Notes under the pieces: generated by a model
The model's database searches: none
What the model was told of the DNA's origin: nothing
The model's input: only the letters and a program-made list of their open reading frames with translations
Source of the DNA: Pseudobutyrivibrio xylanivorans
Lineage (GTDB): Bacteria; Bacillota; Clostridia; Lachnospirales; Lachnospiraceae
Reading direction: 5' to 3'
DNA: 64,000 bases
NCBI RefSeq assembly: GCF_010906925.1
Contig: NZ_VTVE01000002.1
Location: 496,001 to 560,000 of the forward strand
Position numbers and translations under genes: made by a program
Shown: positions 46,099-54,344 of the stretch, piece by piece
Position numbering within the stretch: the stretch's first letter is position 1
How the letters are laid out: each line of letters opens with the position of its first letter

Positions 46099-48072
46099 AT
46101 GGGTAACAAAGGCAATTATTACATTACTACAGCTATTGCTTACACATCTGGTAAGCCACATATCGGAAACACATACGAAATCGTACTGGCTGATTCGATT
46201 GCACGTTTCCGTCGTCAGGAAGGATATGATGTATTTTTCCAGACAGGTACAGATGAGCATGGTCAGAAAATCGAGCTCAAGGCAGCAGAAGCTGGTATTA
46301 CACCAAAGGAATTTGTTGATAATGTTTCAGGACAGGTTAAGTCAATCTGGGATTTAATGAATACATCTTATGATAAGTTCATCCGTACAACAGATGAGGA
46401 TCATGAGAGACAGGTTAAAAAGATTTTCAAGAAGCTCTACGACAAGGGCGATATTTATAAGAGTTCATACGAGGGACTTTACTGTACACCATGTGAGTCT
46501 TTCTGGACTGAGTCACAGCTTGTAGATGGTAAGTGCCCAGATTGCGGTCGCGAGGTACAGCCAGCTAAGGAAGAGGCTTACTTCTTCAAAATGAGCAAGT
46601 ACGCAGACAAGCTTATCGATTACATCAATACACATCCTGAGTTCATTCAGCCTGTATCTAGAAAGAACGAGATGATGAACAACTTCCTTCTTCCAGGTCT
46701 TCAGGATTTATGTGTAAGTCGTACATCATTTACATGGGGAATCCCAGTAGATTTTGATCCAAAGCACGTAGTTTACGTATGGCTTGATGCCCTTACAAAC
46801 TATATCACTGGCATTGGTTATGACTGCGACGGTGAGTCATCTGATAGATTCAAGGCTTTATGGCCAGCAGATCTTCACCTTATCGGAAAGGATATCATCC
46901 GCTTCCATACAATTTATTGGCCAATCTTCTTGATGGCACTTGATCTTCCACTTCCAAAGCAGGTATTTGGTCATCCATGGCTTCTTACTAAGGCTGCTGA
47001 TGGTGGCGATGACAAGATGTCAAAGTCAAAAGGAAATGTTATCTATGCAGATGAATTAGTTGATTTCTTTGGCGTAGATGCTGTTAGATATTTCGTTCTT
47101 CACGAGATGCCATTTGAAAATGATGGTGCTATCTCATGGCCACTTATGGTTGAGCGTGTTAATTCTGATCTTGCAAACACACTTGGTAACCTTGTAAACC
47201 GTACAATCTCTATGAGCAACAAGTATTTTGGTGGTGTTGTAGAGGACAAGGGTGTAGTCGAGGATGTTGATGCAGATCTTAAGGCAGTAGTTACTGGCAC
47301 TGTTGCATCAGTTGAGTCAAAGATGGCTGAGCTTCGTGTTGCAGATGCTATTACAGAAGTATTCAATCTCTTCAAGAGATGTAACAAATATATTGACGAG
47401 ACAATGCCTTGGGCACTTGCAAAGGACGAGGCAAAGCAGGACAGACTTGCAACAGTTCTTTACAACCTTGTAGAGGGTATCTCAATTGGTGCTACTCTTC
47501 TTAAGGCATTTATGCCTGAGACATCAGAGAAAGTACTTGCTCAGATTGGTGCTAAGGAGATTCCTTACGATGAGCTTTCTACTTTCGGTCATTATGTAAA
47601 TGGAAACAAGGTTACAGATGCACCAGAGATTCTCTTTGCTCGTCTTGATCTTGATGAAGTTATGGCAAAGGTTGCTGAGCTTCACCCAGCACAGCCTGAG
47701 GAGGCAGATGCTGATGAAGAGGAAGGCATCGATATCGAAGGCAAGCCAGAAATCACATTTGATGATTTCATGAAGTTACAATTCCAGGTAGGTAAAATCG
47801 TATCTTGCGAGGCAGTTAAGGGCTCTAAGAAGCTTCTTTGTTCACAGGTTAAGATTGGTTCTACAACAAAGCAGATTGTATCTGGCATTAGCAAGCACTA
47901 TTCTCCTGAGGAGATGGTAGGCAAAAAGGTAATGGTTCTTGTTAACCTTAAGCCAGCTAAGCTTGCAGGCGTTCTTTCAGAAGGAATGCTTCTTTGCGCA
48001 GAGGATGCTGAGGGCAATCTCTCACTTATGACACCAGAGCGCAACATGCCTAACGGAGCAGAGATTTGTTAA
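46099..48072 (+). CDS. metG: Methionyl-tRNA synthetase
   Basis: A class I synthetase of 657 residues. HIGH motif as HIGN at 21-24 in YTSGKPHIGNTYE; a zinc knuckle (CTPCESFW...CPDCGRE); KMSKS at 306-310 exactly; and a C-terminal Trbp111-type tRNA-binding domain (KLQFQVGKIVSCEAVKGSKKL) for dimerisation and tRNA binding. The ATG at 46099 follows TAGGAG; the upstream ATG at 46078 overlaps the zinc-ribbon gene. Confidence 0.96.
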   Translation: MGNKGNYYITTAIAYTSGKPHIGNTYEIVLADSIARFRRQEGYDVFFQTGTDEHGQKIELKAAEAGITPKEFVDNVSGQVKSIWDLMNTSYDKFIRTTDEDHERQVKKIFKKLYDKGDIYKSSYEGLYCTPCESFWTESQLVDGKCPDCGREVQPAKEEAYFFKMSKYADKLIDYINTHPEFIQPVSRKNEMMNNFLLPGLQDLCVSRTSFTWGIPVDFDPKHVVYVWLDALTNYITGIGYDCDGESSDRFKALWPADLHLIGKDIIRFHTIYWPIFLMALDLPLPKQVFGHPWLLTKAADGGDDKMSKSKGNVIYADELVDFFGVDAVRYFVLHEMPFENDGAISWPLMVERVNSDLANTLGNLVNRTISMSNKYFGGVVEDKGVVEDVDADLKAVVTGTVASVESKMAELRVADAITEVFNLFKRCNKYIDETMPWALAKDEAKQDRLATVLYNLVEGISIGATLLKAFMPETSEKVLAQIGAKEIPYDELSTFGHYVNGNKVTDAPEILFARLDLDEVMAKVAELHPAQPEEADADEEEGIDIEGKPEITFDDFMKLQFQVGKIVSCEAVKGSKKLLCSQVKIGSTTKQIVSGISKHYSPEEMVGKKVMVLVNLKPAKLAGVLSEGMLLCAEDAEGNLSLMTPERNMPNGAEIC

Positions 48073-48122
48073 GAGAGTAATGTGGTTAGTGTGAGAAAAT
48101 CAGACTAAGCACAGTAGAAATA

Positions 48123-48204
48123 GCATGTAGTTAACAACTTCCAAGTTTGCTGGAAGTCACATGTAGTGACTGTAAGCAAATTTGGGATTGTTAACATAAC
48201 ATGC
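48123..48204. repeat. 82-bp imperfect inverted repeat with an inner hairpin
   Basis: The left arm 48123-48151 pairs with 48175-48204: GCATG with CATGC, GTTAACAA with TTGTTAAC, CCAA with TTGG, and TTTGCT with AGCAAA, interrupted by a small bulge and wobble pairs. The 23-nt centre contains AGTCAC-ATGTA-GTGACT. No T run follows. It fills the metG-tatD gap (48073-48226), which contains no gene. Confidence 0.8.
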
Positions 48205-48226
48205 GAGAGATAAATTGAGGTTATGA

Positions 48227-49012
48227 ATGATTTTTGAGACACATGCTCATTATGATGATGAGAAGTTCGACGGGGATAGAGTCGAACTTCTTTCGCATTT
48301 ATTGAAAGAAAATAATATTGGAAATATTGTTAATGTGGGAGCTAGTTTCAGGGGATGCAAGGACAGCCTAAAGCTGGCTGAGTCCTATGACAATGTCTAT
48401 GCAGCAATAGGTATTCATCCAGAGGAAATAGATGAGGCATCTGATGGGGTGTTGGAGTGGCTTAGAGAAAATGCCTCAAATCCAAAGGTTGTAGCTATTG
48501 GAGAAATAGGCTTAGACTACTATTGGGTCAAGGACCCTGAGGGTCGAGCAAAGCAGCACATCTGGTTTGATAAGCAGATGGATCTTGCAAAAGAGGTAAA
48601 TTTACCTGTAGTTATTCACTCTAGAGAGGCTGCAGAAGACACTTTTAACACAATTAAGAGTTATAATACACAAGATGTCAAAGGTATTGTCCATTGCTAT
48701 TCTTATTCAAAAGAATTAGCATTAGAGTATGTAAAGATGGGATGGTATATAGGTGTTGGCGGCGTTGTCACATTTAAAAATGGCAAGAAGCTTGTTGAGA
48801 CCGTTGAAGCAATCCCTCTTGAAAATATAGTCCTTGAGACAGATTGTCCTTATATGGCACCGGAGCCACATCGCGGTAGCCGCAATTCATCCATTTATTT
48901 AAAATATGTAGCAGAGAAAATTGCCCAGTTAAAAGGGGTAAGTGTAGAGGAAGTGGAAAGAATCACTTACGAGAATGCTCTTAGAATTTATTCAAAATGT
49001 AAAAGGAATTAA
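48227..49012 (+). CDS. tatD: TatD family metal-dependent DNase
   Basis: A 261-residue two-metal hydrolase of the amidohydrolase fold with nuclease activity in characterised relatives. Metal ligands are visible: ETHAHYDD (H-x-H), GEIGLDYYW (Glu), VIHSREA (His), HCYSYS (His) and ETDCPYMAPEPHRG (Asp). GAGG lies six bases before the ATG. It is two bases from rsmA, the standard TatD-RsmA pair in Firmicutes. Confidence 0.93.
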   Translation: MIFETHAHYDDEKFDGDRVELLSHLLKENNIGNIVNVGASFRGCKDSLKLAESYDNVYAAIGIHPEEIDEASDGVLEWLRENASNPKVVAIGEIGLDYYWVKDPEGRAKQHIWFDKQMDLAKEVNLPVVIHSREAAEDTFNTIKSYNTQDVKGIVHCYSYSKELALEYVKMGWYIGVGGVVTFKNGKKLVETVEAIPLENIVLETDCPYMAPEPHRGSRNSSIYLKYVAEKIAQLKGVSVEEVERITYENALRIYSKCKRN

Positions 49013-49014
49013 GA

Positions 49015-49869
49015 ATGGCTTATTTAAGTAATCCAACATATACAAAGGCAGTCCTTGAAGCACACGGATTTTCCTTTCAAAAAAAATATGGTCAGAACTT
49101 TCTTATAGATGGTAATGTTCTAAATAGCATTATCGATGCAGCAGGAATTACAAAAGATGACTTTGTATTAGAGATTGGCCCTGGAATTGGAACAATGACA
49201 CAGCGTCTTTGTGAGGAAGCTAGAGAAGTTGTTGCCGTTGAAATTGATAAGACCTTGATACCGATTTTAGATGATACTCTATCAACATATAAGAATTGGT
49301 CGGTAATTAATCAGGATATTTTAAAAGTAGATATTAACAAGCTGGCCCTTGAGAAAAATGGCGGCAAGCCAATAAAGGTAGTTGCTAATTTGCCTTACTA
49401 CATCACTACCCCAATCATAATGGGATTGTTTGAAAGGCATGTTCCACTTGAATCCATTACTATTATGATTCAAAAGGAAGTGGCAGATAGGATGCAAGAA
49501 GGTCCTGGTTCCAAGGAATATGGAGCCCTTTCTCTTGCAGTTCAGTATTACAGCAAGCCAGAGATTGTATGTGAGGTACCACCAAGCTGCTTCATGCCAC
49601 AGCCAAAGGTATCCAGCACTGTTATTACACTTAAGTGTCACAATAATCCACCAGTTGAATGCGATGAGAAGCTACTGTTTCAAATAATTAGAGCTTCATT
49701 CAACCAGCGAAGAAAGACACTACAAAATGGTCTCAGCAATGGTCTTCATTATTCAAAGGAACAGATTGCCGAGGCAATTGAAAAGGCGGGCTTTAGCCCA
49801 ACTATCAGAGGGGAGGCACTTTCGTTAGAGGAATTTGCTAAATTAACGAACGTATTAAAAGAGTTATAA
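49015..49869 (+). CDS. rsmA: 16S rRNA (adenine1518/1519-N6)-dimethyltransferase
   Basis: KsgA; dimethylates two adjacent adenines near the 3' end of 16S rRNA, late in 30S assembly. The 284-residue protein has KKYGQNFLIDGNVLN, the SAM motif EIGPGIGTMTQ, the catalytic NLPYYITTPI, and MPQPKVSSTVI. It begins two bases after the tatD stop. Confidence 0.96.
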   Translation: MAYLSNPTYTKAVLEAHGFSFQKKYGQNFLIDGNVLNSIIDAAGITKDDFVLEIGPGIGTMTQRLCEEAREVVAVEIDKTLIPILDDTLSTYKNWSVINQDILKVDINKLALEKNGGKPIKVVANLPYYITTPIIMGLFERHVPLESITIMIQKEVADRMQEGPGSKEYGALSLAVQYYSKPEIVCEVPPSCFMPQPKVSSTVITLKCHNNPPVECDEKLLFQIIRASFNQRRKTLQNGLSNGLHYSKEQIAEAIEKAGFSPTIRGEALSLEEFAKLTNVLKEL

Positions 49870-49902
49870 GCTATCAAACTATACATTTGGAGAGCAGAAG
49901 AC

Positions 49903-51522
49903 ATGGATGTCCGAAACTACAACAGAGAAGTTCAACTTCTCATAAGTGAAATCCAAAAGAATAGAGGTAAAGATCCAGCAGCATTACTATCTGCCTGTGA
50001 TAAGTTGTTAGCATATGGCAAGAGTATTAAAGATGATGCTTTGATAGGCTACGCCTTTTTTTCAAAAGGTGAGACTTATTATCTCTTGAATGACGCCTCT
50101 AATTTCTATTCTCAGATGTTATCATGTATGGGTCCTATGGAGCATGTTAGGGAATGGGGCTATGTTGCTATGGCCAATAACATGCTAGGCATTGTTTCTC
50201 TTAATAGAGGCAATGCGCCATTTGCCCTTGATTATTTCATAAAAGCAATCAGCATTTGTCAGGACTACTCTCTCCCTGACATTGAGTGGATGATTCATAT
50301 GAATCTAGGCTCACTTTATCTAAACATAGAGGAATATCAAAAAGCTATTTCCCACACTGAAATTGCATATAGACATCTTCTAGATAATTATTCAGTGGAT
50401 GATTATATCGAAAATGCCACTGCTATCATGCTTGGAATGGGTCGAGCTTATCTTAAGCTAGATAGAGAAGATAAATATCTAGAGATAGAGAAAAAGCTTA
50501 AGACAGAGTCGTTGCCATATTTACAGGATTTGGACAAAATCGTTATTTATTGTTTTTTTGCTAGAGTTCATCAGGCTATTGGAGAGGCAGATGCCAGAGA
50601 CTACTGGATCAATATGGTCAATGAGAATGCCAGCACTAGCATGCCTATTTTGGATGTATTTGATGATTTTTACGATTATTTGCAGATGCTTTTGGCTATT
50701 GAAAAGTATGATGATTTCTTTAAAGCATACTCTGTTTTAGATGACTTAACAAAACACACCTCAATTAAAAATCTAGAGAGAAAGCTTTTAACGCTAAAAA
50801 TCAGATACTACCGTAAGGTAGGACAGATTGAAGAATATAAAATTGCATCTGTTCTCTATTTTGAGCTCTCTGAATTTATGGAGCGAGAGAATCGTTTGAT
50901 GGTTAGCAACATGATTGTTATGCGCAATTCGTATATGGAGCTTACACAAATCAACCGAAAAGTAGAGGAAGAGAATACATTTCTACAAAAACGTTCAGAG
51001 ACAGACCCTCTTACAGGGATGTATAATAGGTTGAAGTTGAATGAGTACAGTGAGGAAGCTTTTGAAAAAGCCATCATTAATCGTTCATCAATAGCCGTAG
51101 AGATTTTAGATATCGATTACTTCAAACAATACAATGACAATTATGGTCATCAAGCAGGTGATGATTGTATTAAATTTATAGCTTCAACTCTTCTAGAATT
51201 ATCGAAAGAAGATCGAATATTCACAGCTAGATACGGTGGAGACGAATTCGTGGTAATCTACGAGGGCTTTACCAAAGAGGAAGTGGAGAATAAGGTTGAT
51301 AATCTAAGAAACATGATCTATAAGGCAAATTGGGAGCACAGATTCTCCCTTAGCGATGACAGGGTAACCATTTCTCAAGGCATCTGCTATGGAACGCCTG
51401 AAAGTGATACTACCCTATTCGCATATTTGCAGTTGGCGGATGAGATGCTTTACGAGGTAAAGCAGGAGAGCCGTAACAATTATAAGATCTGTGATGCTGC
51501 GGAGAGAAATACTAAAAAGTAG
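49903..51522 (+). CDS. TPR-repeat diguanylate cyclase (GGDEF)
   Basis: A 539-residue protein with no membrane segment. Residues about 20-350 form helical tetratricopeptide-like repeats (YAFFSKGETYYLLND, MNLGSLYLNIEEYQKAISH), followed by a coiled-coil linker and a GGDEF domain with the active site GGDEF at 445-449 (RYGGDEFVVIY). The RxxD inhibitory site usually found before GGDEF is absent, so no product inhibition is expected. It probably makes c-di-GMP under control of a TPR partner. It lies 8 bp upstream of the first YhgE/Pip gene. Confidence 0.92.
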   Translation: MDVRNYNREVQLLISEIQKNRGKDPAALLSACDKLLAYGKSIKDDALIGYAFFSKGETYYLLNDASNFYSQMLSCMGPMEHVREWGYVAMANNMLGIVSLNRGNAPFALDYFIKAISICQDYSLPDIEWMIHMNLGSLYLNIEEYQKAISHTEIAYRHLLDNYSVDDYIENATAIMLGMGRAYLKLDREDKYLEIEKKLKTESLPYLQDLDKIVIYCFFARVHQAIGEADARDYWINMVNENASTSMPILDVFDDFYDYLQMLLAIEKYDDFFKAYSVLDDLTKHTSIKNLERKLLTLKIRYYRKVGQIEEYKIASVLYFELSEFMERENRLMVSNMIVMRNSYMELTQINRKVEEENTFLQKRSETDPLTGMYNRLKLNEYSEEAFEKAIINRSSIAVEILDIDYFKQYNDNYGHQAGDDCIKFIASTLLELSKEDRIFTARYGGDEFVVIYEGFTKEEVENKVDNLRNMIYKANWEHRFSLSDDRVTISQGICYGTPESDTTLFAYLQLADEMLYEVKQESRNNYKICDAAERNTKK

Positions 51523-51530
51523 GGGAAAGT

Positions 51531-53951
51531 ATGAAAACCGTTAAAAAGATATTCTTTGATGATGTTATTAGCCTGATAAAGAACTTTTTTGCATTGACTA
51601 TAGTGGTAGGAATTTGTTTTCTTCCTGCACTATATGCTTGGTTTAATATTTATTCTAACTGGGACCCTTATGCTAATACAGGGGCTCTTAAAATTGCAGC
51701 AGTATCCCTTGATGAAGGATTCACTGATGATGAGGGTGAGTACCACAATCAAGGAGATACTATCATCGAGAATCTTCACGAGAATACAGCCGTAGACTGG
51801 CAGTTTGTAGAGACTTCAGACGAGGCAATAAACGGTGTGTATAGCGGCAAGTACTATGCAGCAGTTGTAATTGATAAGCAGTTCACTTACAACATGTATA
51901 ATGTCTTAACGGAGGAGGTTAATCGACCTACTCTTCTTTTCTATGAAAATCAAAAGAAAAATCCAGTAGCAACTAAAATTTCAGATACTGTAGTTCAATC
52001 TTTGCAGAACAACATTAATGTAGCTTTTACAGAAGTTGTTGTCAGCAGGGTTTTTTCTAGTGCTTCTGATGTCTCAGCTGATTTAGAAGAAAAAGGCGGC
52101 TTGGATGAAACCATCGAAAAGCTAGAGTCTCTAAGTAATGATTTAAATGGATATCAAAATACAATTACAGAGATTATTGATAATGACGCTCAGCTACAGG
52201 CAGCTCTTCAGCAGGCTAAGACGGATGCAAATAATATTCAACAACAGGCTCAATCAGCAGCCAATGCAGTAGCTAGTTCCGCTTCTGTTTCTCAAAATGC
52301 CAATGTAACTTTAAGCAGCTATGCAGATGATATTAACAGTGCTATCAATCTTATCAACACAAAGGCGTCAGAGATTAATCAGTATCTTGATATTGCAGCA
52401 GCATCTAATGATGCAAAAGTAATTGCTGACAATATAAAAATGGCCCTTCAGAAGATGGCAGAAATAGAGCTTATTACCGCAAATTTACCTAATAACTTGG
52501 GAGATATAGTATTTGAGCAGGCTAAAAGCGATATTTTAAGCAAGCTTAATAATGCCCAGTCGGCTTTGACTATAGCGGCAGGTCCTTTGCAGACATTATC
52601 AGATAATCTAGAAAGCATATCTGCAACACTAGAGGCACTAGGTATTACAGGACTCACCCAAGAGCAGATACAGTTTTTATATTCAGTAGGTATCATTGAT
52701 GAAGCCACTTATCAAAAGATTGTTCAGCTTTCAGATGTAGAGGCACAAAAGGTAGAAATCCAGAATATCATCGGAAAGATAAATGCATTAAATTCCGAAA
52801 TTAACAACCTAATTGAATTGACTAACAGCGTAAATTATGAGGATATCGATACATCGAAAATTCAAGAAAAGCTAGATAAAATTAATAGTATAGATACAGA
52901 AAAATTGGCTTTACTTGGAGAACAGAAGCTAAAGGAAATAGTGTCAAATATTAAGACTAATAGCGATGGTCTTGAAAATCTCATAAAAACACAGTTGAGG
53001 GATAAAGTATCAGAAGGTCTTACATCTTTGACAGGAACACTTAACAACACAAATGCCCTACTTAATTCTGTGGGAGAGACTTTTGGAAATCTAGTAGTAG
53101 TTTTCAGCGCAATCGACAATACCATTGACTGTGCAAATACTAGTCTTGATAAAACAAGAGAGGCTATTGTCTACGTAAATGGCAGATTAATAGATGTAAT
53201 AGATCAGGTTAAAAACGCTGCATCAAATGAAAAGATATCTGTGCTTGTAAACGCCCTCTCCGGTGACCCAGAGGTATATGGCAAGTTCTTCTCTACTCCA
53301 GTAGAGGTGGTTACAGAGGCAGTTTATCCTGTGGAGAATTATGGTTCAGCTGTTGCACCATTCTATTCAACCCTCGCATTTTGGGTTGGTGCACTTATTC
53401 TAACAGCCATCATCAAGATAAAGCCAGATAAAGACAAATACCCAGATGCGTCTGCAAGACAATTATATTTCGGAAGATATGTCCTTTTCTGGGTATTAGG
53501 ACAAATTCAAGCAGTTATTATTGTGCTGGGAGACTTTTTCCTCCTTCATGTACAATGTATTCATCCTGGACTATTTATGCTGGCGGCCTCAGTAATAGCA
53601 ACAACCTTTACCATTTTGATTTATTCCATTGTAGTTACTTGGGGAGATGCAGGAAAGGCTCTTGCAGTAGTAATTGTAGTCATACAGATTGCCGGAAGTT
53701 CAGGTACTTATCCAATTGAGTTGTTACCTGACTTCTTCAAAAAAGTATATATCTTCTTCCCTTTCCCATACGCAATCAACGCAATTCGTGAGTGTTTATG
53801 TGGAATGTACGAATTAGATTACCTTAAATACTTAGGATGCCTAGGTATATTTATAGCAGTGTCCCTTGTAATTGGTTTATTAATAAGGGTTCCATTTGAA
53901 TCTCTAAATCATTACATGGAAGAGAGAATGGAAGACACTGAGATGATGTGA
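51531..53951 (+). CDS. YhgE/Pip family membrane protein 1
   Basis: An 806-residue protein of the YhgE/Pip family (phage infection protein), related in topology to ABC-2 permeases and EsaA/YueB of type VII secretion. The N-terminal helix (about 18-38) is followed by the family motif LYAWFNIYSNWDPY. A very long extracytoplasmic region (about 50-610) is helical and Ala/Asn/Gln-rich. About five C-terminal membrane helices follow, beginning APFYSTLAFWVGALILTAII. The substrate or role is unknown. Confidence 0.9.
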   Translation: MKTVKKIFFDDVISLIKNFFALTIVVGICFLPALYAWFNIYSNWDPYANTGALKIAAVSLDEGFTDDEGEYHNQGDTIIENLHENTAVDWQFVETSDEAINGVYSGKYYAAVVIDKQFTYNMYNVLTEEVNRPTLLFYENQKKNPVATKISDTVVQSLQNNINVAFTEVVVSRVFSSASDVSADLEEKGGLDETIEKLESLSNDLNGYQNTITEIIDNDAQLQAALQQAKTDANNIQQQAQSAANAVASSASVSQNANVTLSSYADDINSAINLINTKASEINQYLDIAAASNDAKVIADNIKMALQKMAEIELITANLPNNLGDIVFEQAKSDILSKLNNAQSALTIAAGPLQTLSDNLESISATLEALGITGLTQEQIQFLYSVGIIDEATYQKIVQLSDVEAQKVEIQNIIGKINALNSEINNLIELTNSVNYEDIDTSKIQEKLDKINSIDTEKLALLGEQKLKEIVSNIKTNSDGLENLIKTQLRDKVSEGLTSLTGTLNNTNALLNSVGETFGNLVVVFSAIDNTIDCANTSLDKTREAIVYVNGRLIDVIDQVKNAASNEKISVLVNALSGDPEVYGKFFSTPVEVVTEAVYPVENYGSAVAPFYSTLAFWVGALILTAIIKIKPDKDKYPDASARQLYFGRYVLFWVLGQIQAVIIVLGDFFLLHVQCIHPGLFMLAASVIATTFTILIYSIVVTWGDAGKALAVVIVVIQIAGSSGTYPIELLPDFFKKVYIFFPFPYAINAIRECLCGMYELDYLKYLGCLGIFIAVSLVIGLLIRVPFESLNHYMEERMEDTEMM

Positions 53952-53978
53952 GGGTGGAGTTATAAAAAGGGAAAAGAA

Positions 53979-54344
53979 ATGAGTAAAAACAAAGAACAAA
54001 TAGTATATGAAAAATTCTTAGAACTGCAACAGGAGACACATCTTAAAAATCAAAGAAAAATAAGGGTGGGTCTTAAGGTAAATATCTTATTGCCACTTGT
54101 ATTTCTTGCTATTAGTTTTATTAGCAATCGTTCAAAATTGGTGTTTCTTGTGCTTTGGATTGCATCCCTTTTTGGAATAGCATTCTATCTTCTCTATGTG
54201 GAATATATGGATTTCAAGCTTCAAGAGCAACTAAAGGAACTTGGAATTATGGAGGAAGAGGCAGAGGCACAAGCCCTTATTGGTGAAGAGGTCCTTCAGA
54301 GTATCGATGAGATTAAATCTATGGGGGAGAAGCTAAAACGATGA
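53979..54344 (+). CDS. Small membrane protein between two YhgE/Pip genes
   Basis: Not a family I recognise. The 121-residue product has a basic N-terminus, two membrane helices (about 33-48 and 54-73), and an acidic helical tail. Its ATGA overlaps the start of the second YhgE/Pip gene by four bases, and it follows the first by 27 bp with AAGGGAAAAG as ribosome site, so it belongs to the same operon and may be a subunit. Confidence 0.8.
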   Translation: MSKNKEQIVYEKFLELQQETHLKNQRKIRVGLKVNILLPLVFLAISFISNRSKLVFLVLWIASLFGIAFYLLYVEYMDFKLQEQLKELGIMEEEAEAQALIGEEVLQSIDEIKSMGEKLKR

